A DNA stretch of 64,000 nucleotides from Candidatus Sulfopaludibacter sp. SbA3 (GCA_945890485.1 CAMDCN010000004.1:1-64000), one strand, 5' to 3'; shown: positions 1 to 9,232, counted from the stretch's first letter. Translations and numbers: made by a program. The notes: a model not told the origin generated them from the letters alone.

Positions 1-23
1 TCTTTTTCCCCAGGAGTTTTCCG

Positions 24-818
24 ATGCCCAGTCAACAGAACGACCAACTCACCCCCGAACAGAAAAAGGCCCGCCGCGCCGAAGTCAACCGCCAGAACGC
101 CAAGAAAAGCACCGGCCCCAAGACCGACGCCGGCAAAGCAACCTCCCGCTTCAACGGACTCAAAAACGGTTCCCGCACCGTCGTCATCGACCTCAGCGGT
201 TCTCCCGGTGTCTCCGTCCTCTCCTGCGACGACGCCAACGAATACCGCGAAATGGTCGCCGAATACCATCGCGCCATCGCACCCAATGGCCGCGCCGAAG
301 TCAGCATCGTCCAGCGCATCATCGACGCCCAGTGGCGCCTCCTGCGCAACAACCGGCTGCAAACCCTCGAACTCGAAGCTAGCCTCGTCGAGGTTCGCCA
401 CACCGCAGACCACGAACTGCTCGGCGACAATGCCGCCGACATCGACATGATCTCGGCTAACCGCGTGGTCATCGACACCAAATACGTCAAGCGGCTCCAG
501 CAGGAAGAGGTCATGCTCCTCCGTATCGTCAACATGAGCTACCGCGAGCTCAATCAGCTCCGCAAACTCAATCCGCAGCCCCCGCCGCCCGTGCGCCGCC
601 GCATCGAATACATCACCGAACCAACCAGCCTGCCCGACGAAACCGTCGAAACCGCATCTCCGGAACTCGTTGAAAAGAAGCCTCAAACCAGCCCCTATGC
701 CAGCGACCGAAGCCAACCGGAGGCCGCATTCTTCCCCGTATTCAAGCGGCCCGCCAAGCCAAAAACGTTCACCGCCGGCGCCGCCGGAAGCTCGTATCCC
801 GGCCTGGACCCGGTCTAG
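24..818 (+). CDS. STGPKT-motif protein of unknown function
   Basis: A 264-residue soluble protein. Residues about 10-50 are rich in Lys, Arg, Asn and Gln and contain KKSTGPKT followed by a glycine, an alanine-rich stretch and an LKNG end. This signature recurs in many acidobacterial and planctomycete proteins whose function is not established. The middle (about 70-190) looks helical and charged, with leucine-rich stretches that could be a coiled coil. The last 80 residues are proline-rich and probably disordered. No signal peptide or membrane segment is seen. The start is supported by AGGAG at 12-16, seven bases upstream. The gene stands alone before a 222-bp spacer. The basic N-terminus could bind nucleic acid, but that is only a guess. 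Confidence 0.75.
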   Translation: MPSQQNDQLTPEQKKARRAEVNRQNAKKSTGPKTDAGKATSRFNGLKNGSRTVVIDLSGSPGVSVLSCDDANEYREMVAEYHRAIAPNGRAEVSIVQRIIDAQWRLLRNNRLQTLELEASLVEVRHTADHELLGDNAADIDMISANRVVIDTKYVKRLQQEEVMLLRIVNMSYRELNQLRKLNPQPPPPVRRRIEYITEPTSLPDETVETASPELVEKKPQTSPYASDRSQPEAAFFPVFKRPAKPKTFTAGAAGSSYPGLDPV

Positions 819-917
819 CAGCAGCCATCAACCCAAAGTCTATCGAGTTCCCTCACGACCCAAAACCCAAGCCCATCACGGACGCCCGAAGTGTGCCGGC
901 TCTCCGCCAATCTCACT

Positions 918-971
918 CTTTCCACACGTTTTCCACGAATGTTCCACATGGAACATCACAGCTTTTCCACA
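918..971. other. parS-like palindrome in a run of DnaA-box-like words
   Basis: The spacer 819-1040 holds no gene. Inside it four 9-mers ending TTCCAC(A/G) follow each other: CTTTCCACA 918-926, TTTTCCACG 929-937, TGTTCCACA 940-948 and TTTTCCACA 963-971. They match the DnaA box TTATCCACA at 7, 7, 7 and 8 of 9 positions. The third is also the left half of TGTTCCACATGGAACA (940-955). That word differs at one base from the palindromic parS form TGTTCCACGTGGAACA and at three from the Bacillus parS. These matches are visible in the sequence. A role in ParB or DnaA binding is inference, because no dnaA, parA or parB is nearby. Confidence 0.35.
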
Positions 972-1040
972 GGCCTGACCCCGTAGACGCACGCCCTCCC
1001 ACCCTAGGGTGCTACTCTAATTCAAGCTAACTATCTATAT

Positions 1041-2702
1041 ATGTCTGAACGTAAATTGCAAGTCATCCCCCTCGGCGGCCTAGGCGAGTTCGGTATGAAC
1101 TCCATGGCCATCCGCTATGGCGATGACATCATTGTGGTCGATGCGGGGATGATGTTCCCCGACGCCGAACTGCTCGGTGTCGATATCGTGACTCCCGACT
1201 TCTCCTACCTCAAGGAGAACAAGAAACACGTCCGCGGCCTCGTCCTCACCCATGGTCACGAAGACCACATCGGCGGCATCCCGTTCCTATTGTCGGAACT
1301 CAATGTCCCCATCTACGGCACCAACCTCACCCTCGCCTTCGTCGAACGCCGCCTCGAAGAACACAAAATCGACGCCGACCTCCATACCGTCGCCGCCGGC
1401 GACAAAATCAAGCTCGGACCCTTCGAAATCGAGTTCATCCACGTAACTCACTCCGTCTCGGCCTGCTGCGCCCTCGCCATCGCCACCCCCGCCGGCATCA
1501 TTATTCACACCGGCGACTTCAAAATCGACCTCTCCCCCCTCGATAACAAGCCCTTCGACCTCCATAAGTTCGCTGAGTACGGCAAACGCGGAGTCCTCCT
1601 CCTCATGTCGGACTCGACTAACGTCGACCGCCCCGGCTTCACCCCCTCCGAACGCACCGTCCGCCCCGGCCTCGAAGAACTTGTCCGCAACTCGGATCGC
1701 CGCGTCGTCGTCTCCTGCTTCTCCTCCTCCACCCACCGGCTCCAGATGGTCCTCGACATCGCCGCCGCCACCGGACGGAAAGTCGGCCTTCTCGGTCGCA
1801 GCATGTTGTCCACCACCGAGATCGCTCACTCCCTCGGCCTCCTGCGCATCCCGGATAGCATTCTGCTCCGCCCGCAGGACATCATGCTCAACCAGCCCGA
1901 AAAGACGCTCGTCCTCGTCTCCGGCACCCAGGGCGAGCCCATGTCCGCCCTGTCCCGCGCCTCTTGTGATGGCCACAAGAGCATCAAAATCGAGAAAGGC
2001 GACACCGTCATCCTCTCCTCCCGTATCATTCCGGGCAACGAAAAGCCCATCATGCGGGTGATTAACCATCTGGCCCGCCGCGGCGCCAACGTCTATTTCG
2101 GCAGCCGCACCCCCCATATCCACGTCTCCGGCCACGGCGCTTCCGAAGAGCTCAAAGTGATTCTGAACCTCGTCCGGCCGAAGTACTTCGTGCCCCTCCA
2201 CGGCGAGTACTGGCAGCTCCGCAAGCACATCGAACTCGCCTCCGGGCTCAAGGACCAGGGCCTCGAACAGTCCTTCCTCCTCGAAACCGGCGAAACCCTC
2301 GTCTTCGATTCGAAGGGTGGCCGCAAAGGCGACCGCGTCAACGTCGGCCGCGTCTGCATCGACTCCGGCTCCCTCGATGACGTCGTCGAGGACCTCGTCA
2401 TCCGGGACCGCCGCCATCTCGCCGAAGACGGATTCGTCCTGCCCATCATTGCCATCGACAAGCTTACCGGTAAACTCGAAGGCCGGGCCGAGATCATCTC
2501 CCGCGGCTTCATCGCCGAAGATAACAAGGAGGTCATCACCGGCGCCCGCAAGGTCCTCGCCCGGACCCTCGAAACCTCCAGTGCCGAGGAGCGCTCAGAC
2601 GTCGGCGTCATGCAGGAAAAGATCCGGGCCGACCTCAAACGCTACCTCGCCAAGGAAACCCAACGCCGGCCCCTCATCATGCCGGTCATTCTCGAGGTCT
2701 GA
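1041..2702 (+). CDS. rnj: Ribonuclease J
   Basis: A 553-residue RNase J, the usual family length. It is a metallo-beta-lactamase/beta-CASP nuclease acting in mRNA decay and RNA 5'-end processing, with endonuclease and 5'-3' exonuclease activity. The metal-binding motif HGHEDH lies at residues 71-76. Further family markers are HTGDFKID, SDSTNVDRPGFT, the beta-CASP segment with SGTQGEP, and SGHGASEE followed by the conserved HGEYWQL. The C-terminal domain ends in KRYLAKETQRRPLIMPVILEV. The start ATG has no Shine-Dalgarno sequence; TAACTA sits seven bases before it. The next gene starts eight bases after the stop and may be co-transcribed. It is one of the most secure calls in the window. Confidence 0.96.
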   Translation: MSERKLQVIPLGGLGEFGMNSMAIRYGDDIIVVDAGMMFPDAELLGVDIVTPDFSYLKENKKHVRGLVLTHGHEDHIGGIPFLLSELNVPIYGTNLTLAFVERRLEEHKIDADLHTVAAGDKIKLGPFEIEFIHVTHSVSACCALAIATPAGIIIHTGDFKIDLSPLDNKPFDLHKFAEYGKRGVLLLMSDSTNVDRPGFTPSERTVRPGLEELVRNSDRRVVVSCFSSSTHRLQMVLDIAAATGRKVGLLGRSMLSTTEIAHSLGLLRIPDSILLRPQDIMLNQPEKTLVLVSGTQGEPMSALSRASCDGHKSIKIEKGDTVILSSRIIPGNEKPIMRVINHLARRGANVYFGSRTPHIHVSGHGASEELKVILNLVRPKYFVPLHGEYWQLRKHIELASGLKDQGLEQSFLLETGETLVFDSKGGRKGDRVNVGRVCIDSGSLDDVVEDLVIRDRRHLAEDGFVLPIIAIDKLTGKLEGRAEIISRGFIAEDNKEVITGARKVLARTLETSSAEERSDVGVMQEKIRADLKRYLAKETQRRPLIMPVILEV

Positions 2703-2709
2703 TCCCCCA

Positions 2710-3063
2710 ATGGCGCTGCCGACCTATGAAGAGCTGATGCTCCCGCTCCTGAGGCACATCGCCGACGGCCGCCAATACTCGTATGCCGATCTTGTCCCGC
2801 TGCTCAGGCGGGACTTTCGGCTTTCGGATACCGATTTATTGGTAACGAACGAGGGGGGCCAGCCTCGGCTCGTCAACCGCTTGGCTTGGGCCAAGAAGTA
2901 TCTCCAGGAAGCCGGCTTGCTCATAGGCCTCCGGCGCTTCGGGATCACTCAACGGGGCGCGGACACGCTTGCGACTAACCCTGAAGGAATCGACAAAGCC
3001 TACCTCCAACGGTTCCCCGAGTTCCGGCTCTATCTGCAACGCAGCAAGGAGCATCGCCGCTAA
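2710..3063 (+). CDS. Winged-helix protein similar to the Mrr N-terminal domain
   Basis: A 117-residue protein. The pattern of aligned leucines, YADLVPLLRRDF, RLVNRLAWAKKYLQEAGLL and a final GITQRG turn resembles the winged-helix Mrr_N domain of type IV restriction proteins, where it recognises DNA. Here it is freestanding: no nuclease domain follows. The chosen ATG lies eight bases after the rnj stop and gives the complete domain. The reading frame is open further upstream, but that part is antiparallel shadow over rnj. The gene may be co-transcribed with rnj and with the oxidase whose start lies two bases downstream. A regulatory DNA-binding role is more likely than restriction. Confidence 0.7.
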   Translation: MALPTYEELMLPLLRHIADGRQYSYADLVPLLRRDFRLSDTDLLVTNEGGQPRLVNRLAWAKKYLQEAGLLIGLRRFGITQRGADTLATNPEGIDKAYLQRFPEFRLYLQRSKEHRR

Positions 3064-3065
3064 CC

Positions 3066-4394
3066 ATGCCCACCCTCCTCGAAGACGCCTCAGGCTTCAA
3101 AGGCGAAGCCGCCCTCCAGTTCGCCCCCGCCACCGAAGCCGAACTCGTCGCCTTCCTCCAGTCCAACCACGAACCCGTCACCGTCGTGGGCGCCCTCTCC
3201 GGCGTCACCGGCGGCGCCGTTCCCGCTTCCGGCGTCGCCCTCAGCCTCGCTAAATTCACCCGCTGCGACATCGCCCCCGGCTCCGCCCGCGTCGGCGCCG
3301 GCCTCCTACTCGCCGATCTCCAAGCCGCCGCCAAAGCCTCCAAACAGTTCTACGCCCCGGACCCCACTTACAACGGCGCCTCCATGGGCGGCACCATCGC
3401 CAATAACGCCTCCGGCTCCCGCTCCTTCCGCTTCGGCTCCACCCGCCGCCATGTCCTCGCCCTCCGCGCCGTCTTCATGGACGGCACCGTCCGCGAATTC
3501 CACCGCGGCGAGCCGATCGACTTCGACGTTCCCGCCGTCACCATCCCCGCCACCACCAAACATCAGGCCGGCTACCCGCTCGCCCCCGGCATGGATTGGA
3601 TCGATCTCCTCATCGGCTCCGAAGGCACCCTCGCCATCCTCACGGAAGCCACCGTCCAGCTCCTCCCCGCCCCTGCCGAACTGCTCTCCGGCGTCCTCTT
3701 CTTCCCCTCCGAAGCCGAAGCCCTCCAGGCCGTCGACGCCTGGCGCAGTCTGCCCCAACTCCGCATGCTCGAGTACTTCGACGCCGAGTCCCTCAACCTC
3801 CTCCGCGAAGTCCACCCGGAATCTCCCCGCTGCGAAGCCGCCCTCCTCATCGAGCAGGAAGGCGACGACACCGACTACCTCGACGACTCCCCCATCGATG
3901 AAGCCTCCTGGTTCGGCACCACCGACGCCGACCGCGAACGCTTCCGCAAGTTCCGCCACGCGCTCCCCGAACGCGTCAACGACACGGTCCGCCGCAACGG
4001 CTACATGAAGATGGGAACCGACTACGCCGTCCCCGCCGCTCGCAACGCCGAAATGATCGCCCGCTACCGCGAACTCCTCGATCCCACCGGCATCCGCTAC
4101 GTCATCTACGGCCACATCGGCGACGCCCACGTCCACGTCAACATGCTCCCCGCCACGGCCGAACAGGCCCGCCAGTCCCAACAATTCCTCCACGATTTTG
4201 CCCACGAAGCCGTGCTCCGCGGCGGTACCGTCGGCGCCGAGCACGGTCTCGGCAAACGCAAACGCGACCTGCTCCACCTGCTCTATTCCGGCCCCGAAAT
4301 CGAGGCCATGAAAGCCGTCAAACGCCGCCTGGACCCCCGTTGGCTCCTCGGCCAAGGAAACCTCTTCCCATGCGAGCCAGCCTCCTCCTCCTAG
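3066..4394 (+). CDS. FAD-linked oxidase (GlcD/D-lactate dehydrogenase type)
   Basis: A 442-residue flavoenzyme of the VAO/PCMH family related to glycolate oxidase subunit GlcD and D-lactate dehydrogenase. These oxidise alpha-hydroxy acids. The N-terminal FAD domain shows VVGALSGVTGG (about 39-50) and the FAD-anchoring DPTYNGASMGGTIANNASG (about 99-117), then GSEGTLAILTEATV. The C-terminal cap carries YGHIGDAHVHVN (about 347-358) and GAEHGLGKRKRD, both diagnostic. No separate GlcE or GlcF subunit is encoded nearby, so the enzyme may act alone; the electron acceptor cannot be deduced. The coding strand is very C-rich. Its 3' end overlaps the M20 peptidase by 25 bases. Confidence 0.88.
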   Translation: MPTLLEDASGFKGEAALQFAPATEAELVAFLQSNHEPVTVVGALSGVTGGAVPASGVALSLAKFTRCDIAPGSARVGAGLLLADLQAAAKASKQFYAPDPTYNGASMGGTIANNASGSRSFRFGSTRRHVLALRAVFMDGTVREFHRGEPIDFDVPAVTIPATTKHQAGYPLAPGMDWIDLLIGSEGTLAILTEATVQLLPAPAELLSGVLFFPSEAEALQAVDAWRSLPQLRMLEYFDAESLNLLREVHPESPRCEAALLIEQEGDDTDYLDDSPIDEASWFGTTDADRERFRKFRHALPERVNDTVRRNGYMKMGTDYAVPAARNAEMIARYRELLDPTGIRYVIYGHIGDAHVHVNMLPATAEQARQSQQFLHDFAHEAVLRGGTVGAEHGLGKRKRDLLHLLYSGPEIEAMKAVKRRLDPRWLLGQGNLFPCEPASSS

Positions 4395-5587
4395 CCTCCT
4401 CGGCCCTCTTCGGCCAGGCCTTGCCCGATAAGGTTCTGGAAATCATCCAAGCCAATCAGGCCTGGACCCTTGAACAGCAGCGCACCATCTGCGAGATCCC
4501 GGCCCCGCCCTTCAAAGAGAAGGTGCGCGGCATCGAGTACGCCAAGCGCCTCAAAGCCCTCGGCCTCGTCGATATCCGCACAGACGCGGAAGGCAACGTC
4601 ATCTCTCGCTGGCCCGGCTCCACCGCCCCCAAGCCCGTCACCGTCTTCAGCGCCCATCTCGACACCGTTTTCCCCGAAGGCGTGGACGTTAGGGTCAAGA
4701 CCGAAGGCAAGCGGCTCACTGGCCCGGGCATCGGCGACGACTGCCGCGGTCTCGCCTCCGTCCTCACTGTCGCCAAGGCATTCCAGGAAGCCAAAGTCAA
4801 AGTCGAAGGCACCGTCCTCTTTGTCGCCACCGTCGGTGAAGAGGGCCAAGGCGACCTCCGCGGAGTTCGCCATCTCTTTACCAAGGAAATGAAGGGCCAG
4901 GTCGACCACTTCATCTCCGTCGACGGCACCGGCTACGGCGTCGCGGCCCGCGGCGTCGGCTCCAACCGCTACAAGGTCACCTATCTCGGCCGCGGCGGGC
5001 ACTCCTACGGCGCCTTCGGCATGCCCAATCCCGCCCACGCCATGGGCCGCGCCATCGCCCGCATCAGCGATATCCAGGTTCCTAAGCAGCCCAAGACCAC
5101 GTTCAACATCGGCACCGTCGAGGGCGGCACCAGCGTCAACTCCATCCCCATCTCCGTCTCGATGGAGGTCGACCTCCGCAGCGAGTCCGCTGCGGAACTC
5201 GCCAATTTAGACGAGCGTTTCCGGGCCGCCCTCCAGTCCGCCCTCGAAGCCGAAAAGGCCCGCTGGCCTGACTCGAAAGCGGCCCTCGAACTCAAGATTG
5301 ATACCATGGGCCTCCGCCCCGCCGCCGAGCCGCCAGACTCGCGCCCCATCATCCAGAAGACCCTTGCGGCGGCGAAGCAGCTCGGCATCCCGGTCTTCGC
5401 CACCCGCAGTGGCAGCACCGATTCCAACATCCCGATGAGCCTCGGCATCCAGGCCGTGACGATCGGCGGAGGCGGTCAAGCCAGCGGAGCCCACTCTGCT
5501 GACGAGTTCTACGAAGAGACCCCGGACTCGTACAAAGGCCCTCAAATGGCGGCCCTCCTGCTGCTTAGCCTCAACCCGCCCAAATGA
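4370..5587 (+). CDS. Secreted M20-family metallopeptidase
   Basis: A 405-residue zinc peptidase of the M20 (PepT/CPG2-like) family. It starts with a short signal peptide, MRASLLLLASSALFGQA, so it probably acts in the periplasm. Putative metal ligands are in SAHLDTVFPEG (about residue 94), GIGDDCRG, VGEEGQGDLRG and the C-terminal HSADEFYEE; the dimerisation domain sits between them with HSYGAFGMPNPAHA. The ATG at 4370 was chosen because it begins the signal peptide and overlaps the preceding gene by only 25 bases; an earlier in-frame ATG at 4340 would add a charged tail before the signal. The stop overlaps the next start as ATGA. Natural substrates are likely small peptides. Confidence 0.85.
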   Translation: MRASLLLLASSALFGQALPDKVLEIIQANQAWTLEQQRTICEIPAPPFKEKVRGIEYAKRLKALGLVDIRTDAEGNVISRWPGSTAPKPVTVFSAHLDTVFPEGVDVRVKTEGKRLTGPGIGDDCRGLASVLTVAKAFQEAKVKVEGTVLFVATVGEEGQGDLRGVRHLFTKEMKGQVDHFISVDGTGYGVAARGVGSNRYKVTYLGRGGHSYGAFGMPNPAHAMGRAIARISDIQVPKQPKTTFNIGTVEGGTSVNSIPISVSMEVDLRSESAAELANLDERFRAALQSALEAEKARWPDSKAALELKIDTMGLRPAAEPPDSRPIIQKTLAAAKQLGIPVFATRSGSTDSNIPMSLGIQAVTIGGGGQASGAHSADEFYEETPDSYKGPQMAALLLLSLNPPK

Positions 5588-5937
5588 TCTCGGCCGTCCA
5601 TCGCCGCATCGTCTCGACCAAGGCCGAGTGGCGCGCCGACCCGTCCCGCCGCGCCTTACCGGCCTTGGCCGAACCGATCCCGTGGCCCGCCCCGGTGCCG
5701 ATCCCTATTAGCTTTGGACGAATCTCCGTCTCGACAAACGCCCGCGTCTATCGGTTCCGTCAAATAGCCCAACTCCGCCCGTGGTCCCCAGTCCGCATCC
5801 TCTGTAACGAGCGCCGCGCCGAGGACGACGGCCTCTGGTACGCCATCGAGGATCTCTACCTCCTCCTCCAAGCCGGCCCCGCGCCCGCCGCGCTGCCGCC
5901 CTTGCGCCTGATCGACCTCCGCCACCCCCGCCTATGA
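5584..5937 (+). CDS. Unknown protein, tandem paralogue 1 of 3
   Basis: A 117-residue protein that I do not recognise. It begins MISAVHRRIVSTKAEW, has a proline-rich segment with AEPIPWP, then the motif PWSPVRILCNERR, an aromatic acidic patch (AIEDLYLLL) and ends with LPPLRLIDL. Two adjacent genes share the same plan, so these are tandem duplicates. It opens with an ATGA overlap on the M20 peptidase and closes with an ATGA overlap on paralogue 2, so translation is probably coupled. No signal peptide, membrane helix or metal motif is seen. The order basic start, short beta-like core and C-terminal LxxIDL suggests a small binding domain, without a function. Confidence 0.7.
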   Translation: MISAVHRRIVSTKAEWRADPSRRALPALAEPIPWPAPVPIPISFGRISVSTNARVYRFRQIAQLRPWSPVRILCNERRAEDDGLWYAIEDLYLLLQAGPAPAALPPLRLIDLRHPRL

Positions 5938-6275
5938 TCTCCCTGCTCCACCGAAAGATCCTCTCAACGAAAGCCGAATGGCGCACCGACCCCAGCCGCC
6001 GCCACCTTGCGCCGCTCCCTTTCATCGCTTGGCCCGAACCGCGCGCTCTTCCCTATCGCGGAACCAGTCTCCAAATCCGCGGCGACGCCTCCGTTTGGAT
6101 CGCTCGCAAGCAGGTGGCCCAACTCCATCCGTGGCAACCGATCCGGGTCGTCCGCAATCAGCGCCAAGCCCACTACTACACCCTCGAAGACTATCACTTG
6201 CTGCTCACCGGCCCGGACAAGCCGGACGAACTCCCGCCTGTCCGTCTGATCGACCTGCAACTGGACCGCTCATGA
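5934..6275 (+). CDS. Unknown protein, tandem paralogue 2 of 3
   Basis: A 113-residue paralogue of its two neighbours and unrecognised. It begins MISLLHRKILSTKAEW, nearly matching paralogue 1 (MISAVHRRIVSTKAEW). It then has DPSRRHLAPLPFIAWPEP, a central strand-rich stretch with LQIRGDASVWIARKQVAQL, PWQPIRVVRNQRQ, the acidic-aromatic TLEDYHLLL and LPPVRLIDL near the end. Conservation of PW(S/Q)P(V/I)R and LEDxxLLL through divergent surroundings indicates that the copies remain under selection. Start and stop both form ATGA overlaps with the neighbouring copies. Confidence 0.7.
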   Translation: MISLLHRKILSTKAEWRTDPSRRHLAPLPFIAWPEPRALPYRGTSLQIRGDASVWIARKQVAQLHPWQPIRVVRNQRQAHYYTLEDYHLLLTGPDKPDELPPVRLIDLQLDRS

Positions 6276-6568
6276 TCTCTCTCCTCCACCGCCAGATCTC
6301 CTCCGGAATCCTCCCGCCGATGGCAGAGCCCATTCCCTTCCCTGACCCTTGGCCGCATCCGTTCCGGCGAGCCTATCTCGAGATCGACCGCGATGGAGGC
6401 ATCACGGTCCACCACCGCGGACCACGTTATCTTGGCCGCCTCACACCGTGGCAGCCGACCCGCATCCTATGCCCGCTCCGCGGCGGCCTCGAGGACTACT
6501 ACGTCATGCTCCACCAAGGCCCCAGGCCCGAAATTCTGCTCCCCACGCTCACCAAGGACCTCACATGA
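6272..6568 (+). CDS. Unknown protein, tandem paralogue 3 of 3
   Basis: A 98-residue member of the triplet, starting MISLLHRQISSG. It lacks the TKAEWRxDPSRR block of the other two but keeps MAEPIPFP (compare AEPIPWP in copy 1), PWQPTRILC, LEDYYVMLHQGP and a degenerate LPTLTKDL end. The ATG at 6272 overlaps the stop of copy 2 as ATGA, and its own stop overlaps the start of the acetyltransferase in the same way. A longer open frame upstream is out of register with the family and is shadow. It is the most divergent and shortest copy. Function unknown. Confidence 0.7.
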   Translation: MISLLHRQISSGILPPMAEPIPFPDPWPHPFRRAYLEIDRDGGITVHHRGPRYLGRLTPWQPTRILCPLRGGLEDYYVMLHQGPRPEILLPTLTKDLT

Positions 6569-7050
6569 TCCGTCCCGCCACTCCCGCCGATGTACCCGTT
6601 ATCCTCGACTTTATCCAACAGCTCGCCGAATACGAAAAGCTGCGCGACGCCTGTCACGCCACCGAAGAGGCCCTCGCGATAACGCTCTTTGGTTCCCGGC
6701 CCTACGCCGAGGCTCTCATCGCCGAGGATGCCTCGGGCCCCGTCGGCTTCGCGCTGTACTTTCACAACTACTCGACCTTCCTCGCCAAGCCCGGGATCTA
6801 CCTCGAAGATCTCTTCGTCATCCCCGCTGCCCGCGGCGCTGGGCATGGCAAGGCATTACTCAATGCCCTCGCCAGATTGGCGGTAGAACGGGGCTGCGGT
6901 CGCCTCGAATGGTCCGTCCTCGATTGGAACGCCCAGTCAATCGCCTTCTACAAGTCCCTTGGTGCGGAACCTCAGGAAGACTGGACCATATTCCGCCTCT
7001 CTGGCGATTCTCTTCGTCAGCGAGCTGGCTCGTCGAGCTCAAACATATAG
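6565..7050 (+). CDS. GNAT-family N-acetyltransferase
   Basis: A 161-residue GCN5-related N-acetyltransferase, close in style to the diamine/spermidine acetyltransferase (SAT) branch. It begins [25 protein letters not shown]. The core shows [23 protein letters not shown], then the acetyl-CoA pyrophosphate loop [11 protein letters not shown] (R/QxxGxG/A), and [19 protein letters not shown] with the catalytic-region tyrosine. The ATG at 6565 overlaps the upstream stop as ATGA, so it belongs to the 4.4-7.0 kb operon. The last 34 bases overlap the 3' end of the carbonic anhydrase gene on the other strand. Substrate is not decidable from sequence; a small amine is the usual assumption for this branch. 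Confidence 0.85.
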   Translation: MIRPATPADVPVILDFIQQLAEYEKLRDACHATEEALAITLFGSRPYAEALIAEDASGPVGFALYFHNYSTFLAKPGIYLEDLFVIPAARGAGHGKALLNALARLAVERGCGRLEWSVLDWNAQSIAFYKSLGAEPQEDWTIFRLSGDSLRQRAGSSSSNI

Positions 7051-7676
7051 ATGTCATCCAGCTTGGCGCCCGGCTGCATTCGAGCAAGCTCCTTCAGATA
7101 GCCGGTTCTCATGTCGTAAACCCACCCGTGAATCTCCGGACGGTGCTCAGAGTTCCAAGCCCGTTGAATGATCGAGGTCTCCGCCAGATTCTGCACCTGT
7201 TCCATAACGTTCAGTTCGACCAGCCGGTCAAACCGGGCAACCGGATCCGACATCGACTCGAGTTCACGGCTATACAGCCGGTAAACATCCTTGATCTGCC
7301 GCAACCACTTGTTGATCAGGCCGAGATTCTGCCGGCCCATCGCATTCTTCACACCCCCGCATCCGTAGTGCCCACAAACGATCACGTGCTTGACCTTGAG
7401 AACCTCAACCGCGTACTGCAACACGCTCAGCATGTTGAAATCGGTATGAATCACCAGGTTTGCGATATTCCGGTGGACGAACAATTCACCCGGCTGCGTA
7501 CCCGTCACCTCTTCCGCCGGCACTCGGGAATCGGAACAACCGATCCACATGAATTCCGGCTTCTGATCCAGCGCCGAATTTCGGAAGAAATTCGCGTCCA
7601 CGCTGATCTTGTCTTCCACAAACGCCTTATTGGCAAGCAGCAATTTACGGTACGAGTCCATTCCACCTATCTCCAT
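7017..7676 (-). CDS. can: Beta-class carbonic anhydrase
   Basis: A 219-residue cytosolic beta-carbonic anhydrase that interconverts CO2 and bicarbonate. The zinc site is complete: C47, D49 and R51 in CSDSR, and H103 and C106 in CGHYGCGG. The sequence is very close to Escherichia coli Can, including [24 protein letters not shown] and [17 protein letters not shown] six codons in (7661) is an alternative start that fits the E. coli protein better. Its 5' end overlaps the SulP transporter by 10 bases and its 3' end overlaps the GNAT gene by 34. Pairing with a SulP transporter points to bicarbonate supply rather than sulfate. Confidence 0.95.
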   Translation of the reverse strand: MEIGGMDSYRKLLLANKAFVEDKISVDANFFRNSALDQKPEFMWIGCSDSRVPAEEVTGTQPGELFVHRNIANLVIHTDFNMLSVLQYAVEVLKVKHVIVCGHYGCGGVKNAMGRQNLGLINKWLRQIKDVYRLYSRELESMSDPVARFDRLVELNVMEQVQNLAETSIIQRAWNSEHRPEIHGWVYDMRTGYLKELARMQPGAKLDDIYMFELDEPAR

Positions 7677-9232
7677 CGGTCTTCGATGCGCTTGATCTCT
7701 ACCTTGACGTTCTTGTACGGCGCCGAACGCTGAAAGTCCTCGATCACTTCATAAATGTCCCGGTCGATATAGGACGATTTCGTGCCATCGATCAACAATG
7801 TCGTCCCCTCGGGAATCCGGTTGAGCTTTGTCCGCAGTTCACTCTTGTTGACAAAAGTCATGTCCTTGTTGAACCGCATGAGATACCAGTTGTCTTGATT
7901 TACGACCGAAATCGCAGCTCTGTGATTCCCCCAGATTACGACCAAAATCCCGACGACAAGCCCAATCACCACGCCCTGCAACAGGTCCGTGAACAAAATC
8001 GCAAACACAGTCAACACAAACGGAAGAAATTGCTCCCAACCAAGTCGATACATGGCGCGATAAATCTTCAATGTCGACAACTTGTAACCCACTAGGATCA
8101 GAACAGCAGCCAGGCTCGCCAGCGGAGTCCAATTCAAATACTGCGGCATTGCCACCACCGCGAAAAGCAGAAGGAGACCGTGGAAAATCGTCGAGATCTT
8201 TGTCCGTCCGCCCGAACTGATGTTAGCCGTCGTGCGCAGAACCACGGCGCTAACCGGCAAACCGCCCACCATTCCGGAGGCGATGTTACCAATTCCCTGC
8301 GCAACTAACTCTCGGTTGGGAGAGGTAATCCGGCGGAAAGGGTCGATCCGGTCCGCTGCCTCAATCGAAAGAAGTGTCTGAATGCTGGCCAGGATGGCGA
8401 TGCTCAGCGCAATCGTCCACACGCGGGGATCGCCAATTGAAGCGAAATCAGGAAACAACAACTCGAGGCTTCCAAACGTCGGGAGTTGTACCATGTGCGC
8501 CGGATCAGTTAACTGCCAGGACGGCATGAAGATACCGAATGAATAGTTCATACCGATACCAAGCAAAACGGCCAGAAGGGGCCCCGGCACCGCCAAGGCG
8601 ACTCGCGAGCCGCTTGCCGACCATCGATCCCATGCAATCAGAACGAATAAACAGACCAGAGCAATGACAACAGCACCTTCGCTCGGGTTCATGATGCTCG
8701 ACACGACATCGGAAAAGGTATTGGAGCCTCCGGCCTCAAAGAAACTGAAGTCCCCTTCGAAATCTTTGTCTCGGCCAAGCGCATGGGGGATCTGCTTGAG
8801 AATGATCACCAGTCCGATCCCCGCCAGCATCCCTTTAATCACCGAATTCGGCACATAGTCACCGATAACACCGGCGCCGGCAACGCCCAGTAGCACCTGC
8901 ATACCGCCCGCCAAAACCACGGCAGTCAGCACGGATCGAAAGGAACCGGTAGTCTGAATCGCTGATAAGACAACCACCGCCAAGGCGGCCGCCGGACCGG
9001 TAACGCTGATGGGCGAGCTCGACAGGAAGCCGACCACCAGGCCCCCCACGATGCCGCCAATGATTCCGGAAAACAGCGGCGCGCCAGAGGCCAGTGCGAT
9101 CCCAAGGCACAACGGCATCGCGACCAGGAAAACAACCAGTCCCGCCGGACCATCGTATTTCAGGAAGTTCGCCCAGGATGGCTCGAGCGGTCCGCTAGAG
9201 GTAGAAACTAATCTCGTCGTCTTCTCCTGCAC
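7667..9232 (-). CDS. SulP-family anion transporter, probable bicarbonate carrier
   Basis: A 521-residue inner-membrane transporter of the SLC26/SulP family. The N-terminal [24 protein letters not shown] and [17 protein letters not shown] stretches are family hallmarks, followed by about 10-12 membrane segments. A shortened STAS-like tail starts near residue 440 ([24 protein letters not shown]). SulP proteins carry sulfate, bicarbonate (BicA) or C4-dicarboxylates. The overlapping carbonic anhydrase downstream argues for bicarbonate here; this is inference from context. Translation begins at GTG (9232) inside the last 38 bases of the aldo/keto reductase gene, so the two are probably co-transcribed and coupled. 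Confidence 0.88.
   Translation of the reverse strand: MQEKTTRLVSTSSGPLEPSWANFLKYDGPAGLVVFLVAMPLCLGIALASGAPLFSGIIGGIVGGLVVGFLSSSPISVTGPAAALAVVVLSAIQTTGSFRSVLTAVVLAGGMQVLLGVAGAGVIGDYVPNSVIKGMLAGIGLVIILKQIPHALGRDKDFEGDFSFFEAGGSNTFSDVVSSIMNPSEGAVVIALVCLFVLIAWDRWSASGSRVALAVPGPLLAVLLGIGMNYSFGIFMPSWQLTDPAHMVQLPTFGSLELLFPDFASIGDPRVWTIALSIAILASIQTLLSIEAADRIDPFRRITSPNRELVAQGIGNIASGMVGGLPVSAVVLRTTANISSGGRTKISTIFHGLLLLFAVVAMPQYLNWTPLASLAAVLILVGYKLSTLKIYRAMYRLGWEQFLPFVLTVFAILFTDLLQGVVIGLVVGILVVIWGNHRAAISVVNQDNWYLMRFNKDMTFVNKSELRTKLNRIPEGTTLLIDGTKSSYIDRDIYEVIEDFQRSAPYKNVKVEIKRIEDRWR

Noticed and set aside
940-955. Assigning a replication origin to the parS-like spacer
   Set aside because: No dnaA, dnaN, parAB or gid genes are nearby and only one DnaA-like word is close to the consensus; kept as a hypothesis.
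6393-7733. 446-codon + strand frame across the acetyltransferase and carbonic anhydrase
   Set aside because: It reads through two well-supported genes in another frame and the product resembles nothing.
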